Source: a virus. Taken from it: a stretch of DNA of 64,000 bases. The notes beneath the pieces are model-generated. The model did not search any database, was not told the DNA's origin, and saw only the letters and a program-made list of their open reading frames with translations. Positions 15,461 to 22,771 of the stretch are shown here, one piece after another (within the stretch, counting starts at the first letter, position 1; each line of letters starts with the position of its first letter). The position numbers and the translations under genes are program-made. Location of the stretch: positions 1 through 64,000 of the IMG/VR virus record IMGVR_UViG_3300042311_000389, one strand, 5' to 3'.

Positions 15461-15928
15461 TTAATATTGGACGTGTTTATCAAGGATTTTATATATGGTT
15501 GTTACCATATCTAAATCTGATTTTGTAAATGATTTTTTGTAATTGAATAGGTCGGTGAAGAAATGACCTATTGAGGTCTTAACCTTATATTCTTTTTGAC
15601 TATAAAACGTTTCATCAAAAAATGATTCAAAATAATCAAAGTGACCACCTTTTTCATCAAATTTTATGTTTTCCTGACCAAAATTAGTGATTACCTTATT
15701 CCAACACCATTCAAAGTGATTTCGTTTATCATCATCAGTTAAATCAATCTTAATCTCATTAGACGAATCTAATTCCCCTAAATAAGTGTTTAAGATTAAT
15801 TGATTAAGTGAATGCGTTAAATCAGAATACAATTCCATTTTTTCCGGAATTATATTATTACTCTTAAACCAAAGGTCTACTTCTTCAGGTAATAAAGGTT
15901 TTGATATGTAGCTAAAAAAATTCTCCAT
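15461..15928 (-). CDS. Hypothetical protein with a start codon inside a terminator-like hairpin
   Basis: A 155-residue soluble acidic protein with no recognised family (KSNNIIPEKMELYSDLTHSL near the start, HFEWCWNKVI in the middle). I choose the ATG at 15928. A longer frame begins at a TTG at 16000 inside the preceding gene and is less likely. The chosen ATG and the next codons lie in the 3-prime arm of a perfect 11-bp inverted repeat followed by seven T, so translation or transcription of this gene is probably controlled by that structure. Confidence 0.55.
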   Translation of the reverse strand: MENFFSYISKPLLPEEVDLWFKSNNIIPEKMELYSDLTHSLNQLILNTYLGELDSSNEIKIDLTDDDKRNHFEWCWNKVITNFGQENIKFDEKGGHFDYFESFFDETFYSQKEYKVKTSIGHFFTDLFNYKKSFTKSDLDMVTTIYKILDKHVQY

Positions 15929-15946
15929 AGAGTTGTCTATGGAGAA
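15914..15946 (-). terminator. Terminator/attenuator hairpin spanning the start of the 15461-15928 gene
   Basis: TTCTCCATAGA (15921-15931) and TCTATGGAGAA (15936-15946) are perfect inverted repeats with a 4-base loop. Reading leftward, the hairpin is followed by TTTTTTT (15914-15920), the layout of an intrinsic terminator. It ends the 15975-17195 transcript, but its 3-prime arm also carries the start codon of the next gene. Confidence 0.8.
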
Positions 15947-15974
15947 ATTATAAGTTAGAATATTTGTTTGTAAA

Positions 15975-17195
15975 TTATTGTGTTTTTCTATCGTACCCAA
16001 TCAACGATTTCATTCTATCAAATTCTTCATTGATTTGTTTTGTTTTTTTGTCTTCAGTAGACTCTAATTTAACACTTACACCTTTACCTTTTTCAGTTCC
16101 GCTTTTTTCGTTAAAAACCGGTTGAGATACTCTATTATAGGATTGGTCTTTTAATTTTTTAAGAGTGTTTTTCTTTCTTAATTTATTAAACCTATCATTT
16201 GCTTTAGACTCTAATGCGTTTCCACCCGGAGCGTTTCCTGTTGTTGAATCCCCTTTATATAATTTTTCCATAAAATCTTCATTAAATTCTATAGCGTCAG
16301 GTGTTGGTAAATTTAAACCGGCAATTTCATAATTAAAATCTTCTAAATCATCAGTCATTTCAAAAGCCTTTTTATCCATTTTCTCTAACTCACCATTACC
16401 TACCGGAAATGTTTTTGGATTCATATCGTACTCACCTTTAGAACCATCTTTAAGGTAATCTTTCATTTTCTTAGCAACAGATTTAATGTAATCATCATTT
16501 TCTTTACCATCTTTTGCGTGAATTTGTTTGTATTTTTCTAATCCTCTTGGAGAACCTCCAACAACTTTAATATTTGTTTTATTTTTATCTTTCTCTTCCT
16601 TAACAATTTTTTCAATTAAACTAATCATTTCAGTTTCAGTTAAAGAATACGATTCTTTAACCGGATATTCTTTACCATCCACTTCAAAAGAATCTTCACC
16701 ACTTTTCTTAGCATTAGATAAAGCTCCTGAAAACGCATTACCTTCATCCGTTTCAGTTTTTTTTCCTTTTCTTAACATTTTGAAATCCTCAGCGTCAATC
16801 TTATTGTTTTTGTTTCTATCTAATTTTCTTTGACGACCTTTTAATGCTTCAGTAATATTAACCCCTTGACACATTTCTTTCGTAACCTTATCATCTTTAC
16901 CAAAATTTTCAATATGGTATCTACAAGTTTTTTCTTTATCTTCGTCAGTAGATTCATTTTTGGTTACATAATCAAATTCACCATCTAATTTTTCGTCAAC
17001 ATCATAGATATCTTCATACATATCACCGCCTTTAGAACCACATTCGTTACATTCACCTTCATATATAGTTCCACCACATTCACACACGCTGCCACCTTTA
17101 ATTTTAGAAACAAGACTATCCACCTTTTCTTCTAATGTTTCTTTTAAAACTTTAGACACTAAATTATCTAAATAAGTTGTATTTAATTTTTTCAT
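15975..17195 (-). CDS. Candidate capsid-interior/scaffold-type protein
   Basis: A 406-residue, charged, largely disordered-looking protein. It opens with KKLNTTYLDNLVSKVLKETL, ending in L-K-E. A possible zinc ribbon CECGGTIYEGECNECG lies at about 38-53 and an EF-hand-like loop DRNKNNKIDAEDF near 125. A second LTETEMISLIEKIVKEEK copy of the helical peptide sits at about 186-203. The C-terminus is INEEFDRMKSLIGY. The composition and repeated (L/I)-x-E sites fit a prohead core or internal protein cut by a gp21-type protease, which is an inference. A TATTTATA motif is 13 bases upstream. Confidence 0.6.
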   Translation of the reverse strand: MKKLNTTYLDNLVSKVLKETLEEKVDSLVSKIKGGSVCECGGTIYEGECNECGSKGGDMYEDIYDVDEKLDGEFDYVTKNESTDEDKEKTCRYHIENFGKDDKVTKEMCQGVNITEALKGRQRKLDRNKNNKIDAEDFKMLRKGKKTETDEGNAFSGALSNAKKSGEDSFEVDGKEYPVKESYSLTETEMISLIEKIVKEEKDKNKTNIKVVGGSPRGLEKYKQIHAKDGKENDDYIKSVAKKMKDYLKDGSKGEYDMNPKTFPVGNGELEKMDKKAFEMTDDLEDFNYEIAGLNLPTPDAIEFNEDFMEKLYKGDSTTGNAPGGNALESKANDRFNKLRKKNTLKKLKDQSYNRVSQPVFNEKSGTEKGKGVSVKLESTEDKKTKQINEEFDRMKSLIGYDRKTQ

Positions 17196-17208
17196 TTTTA
17201 GTTTTTAT

Positions 17209-17216
17209 TATAAATA
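17209..17216 (-). promoter_or_regulatory. Late-type motif TATTTATA
   Basis: On the minus strand TATTTATAATAAAAACT is 13 bases before the ATG at 17195. It is nearly identical over 16 bases to the motif at 11417, supporting a shared function. Confidence 0.6.
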
Positions 17217-17231
17217 TATTAGTTTTTAACT

Positions 17232-18035
17232 TTATTTCTTTTGAAAGGTATTTTCATATTCATAAGCAATGATTGTTTTAATAACATTCTCACTTATATT
17301 ATGTCTCTCACTAATGTTTTTAATAGCATTCTTAACTTTTTCGTTTTCAAATATTTTTAAAGCTTTTATGTCTCCTTGATTACAATATGGAAATTTTTGA
17401 CATTTCTTTTTAACTTGGACAAATTTTCCTCCCGGAATTTGTGTTTTAGACTTACCTCTCCAATCTTTTTTATTTTGAGATTTTGCCCAAGCTGCTGTAG
17501 TTTCGTAAGAACCTGAAGAACTAACCCCTGTCGATTCAGTAGCCTCAACTTTTTTAGTTTCACCACAAACGCATTTAGATTTAACTCTATCACAAGAATC
17601 ACAATACTCTTCTTTACCTTCTTTAACACAATTAGGTACCATCTTACCGTTTTTCTTTTTCATACCCTTTTGTTCGTAATCTTTCCAACAATCTTCTTCC
17701 ATTTCTTTTTTAGTTGTAGAAAATAATGGTGCCGAAAAACCTCCCGCAGAACCTGCACCGGTAGCTTCTGATGTCTCACCGTCTTCACCCATTATTGGTA
17801 ACCCCATAGTTAATTTACCAATAGGTGTTTTAAGTTTACCTTTACCCACTAATTTATCTATGTTATTTTTTTTAATACGTTTTTTAACGATTTCTTCATT
17901 GGCAACACCATTACTAGGTATTGAGTTTTTAAATTCATTTTTAGCTAACATTGCCGCAGTACCACCACCAGAACTAGCAGATTGACTATCAATCTCACTT
18001 TTTAATTTTGCAGCAATTACATCAGGTTTTATCAT
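17232..18035 (-). CDS. Cys-rich structural-type protein of unknown function
   Basis: A 267-residue, basic, low-complexity protein. A Ser/Gly-rich N-terminus is followed by EEDCWKDYEQKGMKKKNGK and VPNCVKEG, then a CDSCDRVKSKCVC cluster near 145-157 that could bind zinc. A CQKFPYCNQG pair lies near 221, and the C-terminal helix has ISERHNISENVIKTIIAYEY. It immediately precedes the 15975-17195 gene in transcription, and both have Cys clusters in charged linkers. I infer a capsid-interior or assembly role from that context only. Confidence 0.55.
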   Translation of the reverse strand: MIKPDVIAAKLKSEIDSQSASSGGGTAAMLAKNEFKNSIPSNGVANEEIVKKRIKKNNIDKLVGKGKLKTPIGKLTMGLPIMGEDGETSEATGAGSAGGFSAPLFSTTKKEMEEDCWKDYEQKGMKKKNGKMVPNCVKEGKEEYCDSCDRVKSKCVCGETKKVEATESTGVSSSGSYETTAAWAKSQNKKDWRGKSKTQIPGGKFVQVKKKCQKFPYCNQGDIKALKIFENEKVKNAIKNISERHNISENVIKTIIAYEYENTFQKK

Positions 18036-18037
18036 AA

Positions 18038-18283
18038 TTAAGCGTTTTTAAGTCTTGGTTCCCAATAACTTCTATTCATCCACATAAATGAATAGAATTC
18101 ACGAAACATCTTTAAAGCAATGTCCTTAACATCACCTTCAAGTTTACCTCGTTTAAGTTCTTTAGATATTGTATCTATTAATTTGGTTTCGTATTGTTGT
18201 ACCGTAGTACTCCCTAAGAAATCTTTAATTTCTTTACGAATCATAACCTCAATCTCTTTTTTCTCTGTTGCGGATAATGCCAT
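18038..18283 (-). CDS. Hypothetical helical protein
   Basis: An 81-residue helical protein: MALSATEKKEIEVMIRKEIK, then KLIDTISKELKRGKLEGDVK, and a Trp/Tyr-rich end (FYSFMWMNRSYWEPRLKNA). I start at 18283, where the ATG overlaps the upstream stop as TAATG; an in-frame start 60 bases earlier lies within that gene. No family is recognised. Its place between the spanin-like genes and structural genes does not settle a role. Confidence 0.6.
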   Translation of the reverse strand: MALSATEKKEIEVMIRKEIKDFLGSTTVQQYETKLIDTISKELKRGKLEGDVKDIALKMFREFYSFMWMNRSYWEPRLKNA

Positions 18284-18714
18284 TACTTTGTTATTATAAG
18301 ATATGTTGATGCAATTATACCAGCATAAGTTCCAACTTTCCATAAGAAAGTTTTAGTTCTTTGACCTTTAAGTTCTTTGTGTAAACTATTAGTTAGTTCT
18401 TCAGACACTTTTAATTGTTCGTCCTTTTTACCTAACATAAAATTATTATTCTTATCTTTTTCTTCAAGAAGAACAATGTGAGAATCTTTTTCTTTTTCTC
18501 TCTCTTCAGTTTTAATTAACTTTTCTTGAGTTAATTTCAATTCCACTTCACACCCATCACCTTTTAGAATATCCTTTATCGCCAATTTAGCAACCGGAAC
18601 TTTTAACCTAACTTTGGTTGTATCGCTTTTAGTTGTTGGTTTTGTTGTATCTGTTTGTGAAAAACTGCTCAAGCTCGTTAGCAGTAAGAGTATCAACACT
18701 ATTAACTTTTTCAT
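18283..18714 (-). CDS. Exported coiled-coil protein with C-terminal membrane helix (lysis-associated candidate)
   Basis: A 143-residue protein. Residues 1-19 (KKLIVLILLLLTSLSSFSQ) are a signal peptide cut by signal peptidase I; no lipobox Cys is present. A Thr/Lys-rich segment, a DGCEVELKL stretch with a single Cys, a long coiled coil (about 55-115) and a C-terminal membrane helix (KVGTYAGIIASTYLIITK) follow. The gene starts inside the upstream spanin-like gene (86-base overlap), recalling nested Rz/Rz1 pairs. It may be the second spanin component or a periplasmic holin partner. Confidence 0.6.
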   Translation of the reverse strand: MKKLIVLILLLLTSLSSFSQTDTTKPTTKSDTTKVRLKVPVAKLAIKDILKGDGCEVELKLTQEKLIKTEEREKEKDSHIVLLEEKDKNNNFMLGKKDEQLKVSEELTNSLHKELKGQRTKTFLWKVGTYAGIIASTYLIITK

Positions 18715-18988
18715 CTGTTTGTTTTTTAATTATTGTTATGTTATTATCTATGTGATGAATTTCTTTTGTAATTTTAACCACATTACCTTTTACAGAATCA
18801 ATCTTAACATCAATCCCTTCGTTAATCGCTTTAGCTGAATCAATTTCAGTTTGAATTGAATTTATTTTATCTTTATAAGATTGAACATCTGTTTTAATTC
18901 CGTTAGTCGTGAAGATATTCCATCCGGCTAATACAATTACTATGATTAATAAAATGTTCTGTTTATTATTTCCTATAATATCTTTCAT
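18629..18988 (-). CDS. Inner-membrane spanin-like (Rz-type) protein
   Basis: A 119-residue protein with one N-terminal membrane helix (NILLIIVIVLAGWNIFT) and a periplasmic coiled coil (about 30-95), ending ANELEQFFTNRYNKT. This is the layout of an i-spanin, which links the inner to the outer membrane during the last step of lysis of Gram-negative hosts. The next gene begins within its coding region in another frame, and the amidase is one gene upstream. Spanins share little sequence, so the call rests on topology and position. Confidence 0.6.
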   Translation of the reverse strand: MKDIIGNNKQNILLIIVIVLAGWNIFTTNGIKTDVQSYKDKINSIQTEIDSAKAINEGIDVKIDSVKGNVVKITKEIHHIDNNITIIKKQTDEKVNSVDTLTANELEQFFTNRYNKTNN

Positions 18989-19611
18989 TATTTTTCAGTT
19001 TTTTTTCTTGAAGCTAATATTTTAGCCCATTTTGATTTAAATTTTTGATAATAAGTGTTTAACTTAGTTAAAAGACCAATAAACTCGTCGTCCGCTTTTA
19101 TCATTTCACCTTCAATATAAATACCATTTTCTTCACCTATTGAAAAGAAAAATTCTATATCTTGTTCAATTAACTTTCCGGACCACTCAACATTATTTGT
19201 ATACACATTTAACTTATTAAAATCCACCATATCAGAAACTTCAGCAACAAATTCATCCATAGTTTCTTGGAATGCAATTTTTTCATCAGTAGTTAATTCT
19301 AAATCAGTTTGTTCTTTTCCGTGTAATACTAAAATACCCCCCGAGATTCTATATCCTTGAGTTTTATCATCTTTTGATTCTTCCTCATCATCATACCCAT
19401 CCCCATCAGTATCGGCAGTCTCATAGTCAATTGTATCCTCAACTGATTTAGCAACATTAATTTTAGATGTTACATTGTCACCGGTCAAATCAATCTCTTC
19501 CTCAGTTAATAATCCATATTGTCTACGGATGTCTTCATTAATAGTCTCATTATTTAACAATTTTCTTGAGGCTTCTAATAATTTTTTAATTTCATCGTGT
19601 GAATTATTCAT
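18988..19611 (-). CDS. Acidic protein with IRxxYGLLTE motif, candidate virion/internal protein
   Basis: A 207-residue acidic protein. Residues about 24-38 (INEDIRRQYGLLTEEE) match the motif in the 1414-1779 product. An Asp-rich DTDGDGYDDEEE segment near 68-80 resembles calcium-binding thrombospondin type 3 loops. The folded C-terminal half includes RISGGILVLHGKEQTDLEL and FFFSIGEENGIYIEGEM. No enzyme motif is seen. It overlaps the amidase gene by 8 bases, so it is made with the lysis genes, but its N-terminal motif suggests a packaged or structural protein. Confidence 0.55.
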   Translation of the reverse strand: MNNSHDEIKKLLEASRKLLNNETINEDIRRQYGLLTEEEIDLTGDNVTSKINVAKSVEDTIDYETADTDGDGYDDEEESKDDKTQGYRISGGILVLHGKEQTDLELTTDEKIAFQETMDEFVAEVSDMVDFNKLNVYTNNVEWSGKLIEQDIEFFFSIGEENGIYIEGEMIKADDEFIGLLTKLNTYYQKFKSKWAKILASRKKTEK

Positions 19612-20200
19612 TTTCTATTTTTTTTAATAGTTCATTAAAGTTAAACGCTGGACTTAAATCAGTGTAGATTGTATCATAATTACTCTTAGACACTATTCCA
19701 ACATATTTTTCAATACCAGCAATTTTTGTATTGTGTTCTACTATTTGTGGTTTAATTTTCATTTCTTTTAACAATTTATAACATAAAGAATTTGTACTTT
19801 GGACTTGTTCTTCAGTATATGGTTGCCAAAAAAAGTAATCTCTCCACTTCTTTTCAAACACATTACCTTTATAAATATCCCCAATCCAGTTAATGTAATG
19901 GTTGGTTAGCGGTTCTTTTTGTAACCACCCTAAATTTTCTAAAGATATAATAATTGAATTACGATTTATATTGGGGTCTTTGAAGTATTCCGAATGCTCG
20001 GTGTTTCCCAATAGTTGAATAACTTTACCTTCCCGGGTAATAATATAGTTGGGGATTCTTTTGAAATCCCCATTATAACGAAACTTCAACGACTGAAGAT
20101 AGTCGTTGATATTTCTTGATGTATGTGTAAGTATGATTTGGTGTTTCTTTTTTTGTTTTCCAACAGGTTTAAACTCACCATATTTAGTTATGTCTATCAT
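19604..20200 (-). CDS. N-acetylmuramoyl-L-alanine amidase-like endolysin
   Basis: A 198-residue protein with an Amidase_2 (type 2) layout: IILTHTSRN supplies the first metal-binding His region, then RIPNYIITREGKVIQLLG, the strand SIIISLENLGWL, and a late EHNTKIAG segment. Such enzymes cut the amide bond between muramic acid and the stem peptide. The usual motifs are diverged (THTS for HHT), so some zinc ligands need a structural check. There is no signal peptide, so a holin would be needed. It sits among membrane and spanin-like genes, consistent with an endolysin. Confidence 0.7.
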   Translation of the reverse strand: MIDITKYGEFKPVGKQKKKHQIILTHTSRNINDYLQSLKFRYNGDFKRIPNYIITREGKVIQLLGNTEHSEYFKDPNINRNSIIISLENLGWLQKEPLTNHYINWIGDIYKGNVFEKKWRDYFFWQPYTEEQVQSTNSLCYKLLKEMKIKPQIVEHNTKIAGIEKYVGIVSKSNYDTIYTDLSPAFNFNELLKKIENE

Positions 20201-20218
20201 TCCACATAAATTAAAGTT

Positions 20219-20980
20219 TTATGATTGTGGTTTAATGTAACTTAGTCTATTAGGTCTTGGAGATTCATCGACAATATCTTCTTCAGTAATTTCTTCAAAT
20301 CCCTCATCAAAGTAATCTTCTTTATCAACCAATTCTGATTGTGGTAACTCAATATATTTTTCAACAATAACCTCAACAGGCACTTCAATAATCTTTTCAA
20401 CTTCTTTAATTACCTCTTTTTCAACAATTACTTCTACAGGTACTTCAACAATCTTTTCAACTTCTACGATTTTTTCAACCTCAACAGTTTTAACCTCATC
20501 AGTACCTTCTTTAGTTAATTCATCATATTTTACAAAAAAATGTAATGAAGTTAATGATATAATTGGAAGTAATCCCCCACCTAAAAACGCTAACCATCTT
20601 TTTTGTGAAACAACATCATTTATATCCGACCCTAACATTTCCCAAACAGGTGAGGTTAATTCAACCCAAGATTTAAACAAATCTCCGTTGACATCAATTT
20701 CTTTAAATGAAAAGAATATATTCCCAATCATTTGTATAAAGGTAACTAATCCGAACATAAACCATACACCACCTTTAATTCTGTTTGTTGCCGCAACTAA
20801 TGCGGTCATAGCACCAACTTCAATAGCGATTGATAGGTATATAGCCCAACTAATAGGATTTGTTAAGTCATACCAAGATACTACGTGAGATATTGATATA
20901 CCCGCAACTAAAAGAATTGGTATTAAAAACATCGCTCTTACCGGATGTTCTTTAATCCAACTAATAATTGATTTAATCAT
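20219..20980 (-). CDS. Multi-pass membrane protein with a Val-Glu-Lys repeat tail
   Basis: A 253-residue protein with about four membrane helices in its first 160 residues (AMFLIPILLVAGISISHVV, WAIYLSIAIEVGAMTALVAA, FMFGLVTFIQMIGNIFF, and FLGGGLLPIISLTSLHFF). A long repeat of KIVEVEKIVEVPVEVIVEK type follows at about 168-218, and the tail is acidic. The same repeat occurs in the 26303-27055 product. Position between two lysis-like genes suggests holin or antiholin, but size and repeat are unusual for a holin. Function unknown. Confidence 0.6.
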   Translation of the reverse strand: MIKSIISWIKEHPVRAMFLIPILLVAGISISHVVSWYDLTNPISWAIYLSIAIEVGAMTALVAATNRIKGGVWFMFGLVTFIQMIGNIFFSFKEIDVNGDLFKSWVELTSPVWEMLGSDINDVVSQKRWLAFLGGGLLPIISLTSLHFFVKYDELTKEGTDEVKTVEVEKIVEVEKIVEVPVEVIVEKEVIKEVEKIIEVPVEVIVEKYIELPQSELVDKEDYFDEGFEEITEEDIVDESPRPNRLSYIKPQS

Positions 20981-21245
20981 TTGTGATTTTACTTATTTCT
21001 TTATCGATTTCTGTTTGTCTATTGACATCCATAATTTTTCTATCTGTAGCTTGAATCATTCTTTTTTCAGATTTCAACCCTTCAATTTTAATTTCTTTAG
21101 TTATTTTAACTTCTAAAGTATCAACTTTTTTTGTCACTTTATCTACTCTACCATTAGTGGTACAAGTTTTAAAGAACACGATAATAATTAAGAAAAACAT
21201 AATTCTGTTTCCCCACACATCAATAAAATTTAATATTGCTTTCAT
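20973..21245 (-). CDS. Single-pass membrane protein (holin or spanin-like candidate)
   Basis: A 90-residue protein with one membrane helix (RIMFFLIIIVFFKTCTT, about 14-30) and a charged coiled coil behind it. The topology resembles an i-spanin or a small class III holin. It starts a transcription unit just after the sigma-factor terminator, and its last 8 bases overlap the next membrane gene. A TATTTATT lies 46 bases upstream inside the terminator loop; I give that little weight. Confidence 0.55.
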   Translation of the reverse strand: MKAILNFIDVWGNRIMFFLIIIVFFKTCTTNGRVDKVTKKVDTLEVKITKEIKIEGLKSEKRMIQATDRKIMDVNRQTEIDKEISKITND

Positions 21246-21276
21246 AATTTTTGTTTTAGTTTTATCATAAAAGTAA

Positions 21277-21308
21277 AAAACCTTCTATTATAATAAATAG
21301 AAGGTTTT
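21277..21308 (-). terminator. Rho-independent terminator of the sigma-factor operon
   Basis: AAAACCTTCTATT (21277-21289) pairs perfectly with AATAGAAGGTTTT (21296-21308), and reading leftward the stem is followed by further T residues. It lies 7 bases after the sigma gene stop. The loop and 3-prime arm contain TATTTATT on the minus strand. Confidence 0.88.
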
Positions 21309-21315
21309 AAAGTTT

Positions 21316-22116
21316 TTACATATATTCAAATAAAATTGAACTATCATTCCTTAATTTTCGTAAGGCTTTCTCTTTGATTTGTCTAACACGTTCCTTAGTT
21401 AGATTAAAATCTCCACCAATATCTTCAAGTGTTCTTGGGGTCCCACTAAGACCGTAATAGTCCTCAACAATTACTTTTTCTCTTTCATCTAAAACACTTA
21501 GTAATGAATGTAATTGTAACTTCAATTCATCTTTAGTGTTGAAAACCTCATCCGGCATATCCGCTTGGTCATTTTTAATAATATCAACAAGAGTATCTCC
21601 ATCTTCGTTGATGTTCATATCTAAATCAATCATTGAAGGTAGGTTTTGAAACTTATCCTCCAATTTACCACCATTAGATTCAATTGCTTTCTTGGCTCTA
21701 TGTAAATCTTGAACAACATTAACCGGTAGTCTGATTGTACGAGCATTATCGTTCAGAGATTGAAGTATGGATTGTTTAACCCACCACACAGCATAAGATA
21801 TGAATCTAAGATTCTTAGACCAATCAAAATTTTGGATTGCTTTCATCAATCCTAAGTTACCCTCAGAGATTAAATCAGGGAAGTCTAAACCTTGATTTTG
21901 ATATTGTTTAGCAACTGTAATAACAAAACGTAAGTTACCCTCCAACAATTCTTGGTTTACTTCATCAATCTCTCTTGGAGATAAAGTCCCGGACATAATC
22001 AATTTAGATAATTCTCTCTCTCTTTCAGGAGTCATTACTTTAATCTTACGAATGTCTTTTAAATACAAGTTAATCTCTTCTTGATTAATTGGAATACCTG
22101 AGCTTTTTTCTTTCAT
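21316..22116 (-). CDS. RNA polymerase sigma-70 family factor
   Basis: A 266-residue sigma factor. INLYLKDI matches region 1.2. Region 2 spans about 64-125, with NLRFVITVAKQYQNQGLDF, DLISEGNLGLM (core binding) and FISYAVWWVKQSI (-10 recognition and melting). Region 3 is shortened and variable (about 130-190), and region 4.2 is the helix-turn-helix TLEDIGGDFNLTKERVRQIK near 227-246. It is as short as Bacteroidota primary sigma factors and clearly related to them. It probably redirects host RNA polymerase to phage promoters, possibly the TATTTAT(A/T/G) class. It is expressed behind a host-type promoter and followed by a terminator. Confidence 0.95.
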   Translation of the reverse strand: MKEKSSGIPINQEEINLYLKDIRKIKVMTPERERELSKLIMSGTLSPREIDEVNQELLEGNLRFVITVAKQYQNQGLDFPDLISEGNLGLMKAIQNFDWSKNLRFISYAVWWVKQSILQSLNDNARTIRLPVNVVQDLHRAKKAIESNGGKLEDKFQNLPSMIDLDMNINEDGDTLVDIIKNDQADMPDEVFNTKDELKLQLHSLLSVLDEREKVIVEDYYGLSGTPRTLEDIGGDFNLTKERVRQIKEKALRKLRNDSSILFEYM

Positions 22117-22117
22117 A

Positions 22118-22690
22118 TTAATTTGAGTATTTGTTTAGTTGTGATAATTCTTTTTCAGTCAACGAATTTAACCCTTTTTCTTTAATCTTTTCTAATAATT
22201 CGTCTAAAGATGGACTACGTTGTTTATTCTTAATTTCTTGTATATCATCTTCTTCTTCATCATAATCAAAGTCAAAGTTTTCAATGTTTAAATTAAAATT
22301 ATCTCGAATTTGTTCTTGTATCATTTTTCGTACCTCAAATTCATTTGGTTCAGAACCAAGTGATTTTTCTGACATAAAGTCACTAATCCCATCATTAAAA
22401 AGATGTTTCGATATTTTTTCAGGTAAACCATATGACAATTTGTCAGATGTGTAAGGTAGTAATACATACATTATCTCACCAACACCTAAAATCATATCAA
22501 TATAATCTTTCACATCCTCATAGGAATCTAATGTTGAGATTGTGAACACAGATGATTCTGGTCCAAAATAAAAATTAAGATTTGGTGTATCCGAAATAAC
22601 ACATAATTCTTCTGCAATTTGTTCTGTAAATTCTTTTGGGTTGTCGTTTTTAGCAAAGACAAATAAAATGTATTTGGTTAAGTCATTCAT
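22118..22690 (-). CDS. Hypothetical protein co-transcribed with the sigma factor
   Basis: A 190-residue acidic protein with an N-terminal alpha/beta part (TKYILFVFAKND, NLNFYFGPESSVFTIST), a charged linker (about 140-158) and a C-terminal helix pair SLDELLEKIKEKGLNSLTEK of a kind common at the C-termini of Bacteroidota proteins. It lies directly behind a strong host-type promoter and ends 1 base before the sigma gene, so it could regulate sigma or be a general early protein. No family is recognised. Confidence 0.65.
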   Translation of the reverse strand: MNDLTKYILFVFAKNDNPKEFTEQIAEELCVISDTPNLNFYFGPESSVFTISTLDSYEDVKDYIDMILGVGEIMYVLLPYTSDKLSYGLPEKISKHLFNDGISDFMSEKSLGSEPNEFEVRKMIQEQIRDNFNLNIENFDFDYDEEEDDIQEIKNKQRSPSLDELLEKIKEKGLNSLTEKELSQLNKYSN

Positions 22691-22721
22691 ACGTTATACG
22701 TTTAAATTAGATATTATGTTA

Positions 22722-22752
22722 CAAAGATACGAAAAAAATTATGTTTCCCAAA
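22722..22752 (-). promoter_or_regulatory. Host-type promoter for the sigma-factor operon
   Basis: On the minus strand TTTG (22749-22752), 19 bases, then TATCTTTG (22722-22729). The -33 box lies inside the terminator hairpin of the upstream gp46-like gene, so terminator and promoter overlap. The ATG at 22690 is 31 bases downstream. Confidence 0.78.
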
Positions 22753-22771
22753 CTTTTATTGGGAAACATAA
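22739..22771 (-). terminator. Rho-independent terminator overlapping the end of the gp46-like gene
   Basis: TTATGTTTCCCAA and TTGGGAAACATAA are perfect 13-base arms with a 7-base loop, followed on the minus strand by seven T. The 5-prime arm encodes the last residues of the gp46-like protein (YVSQ). Confidence 0.9.

Noticed and set aside
21292-21299. TATTTATT in the loop and arm of the sigma-operon terminator as a promoter for 20973-21245
   Set aside because: It is 46 bases from the start and sits inside a hairpin, so I did not list it as a feature.
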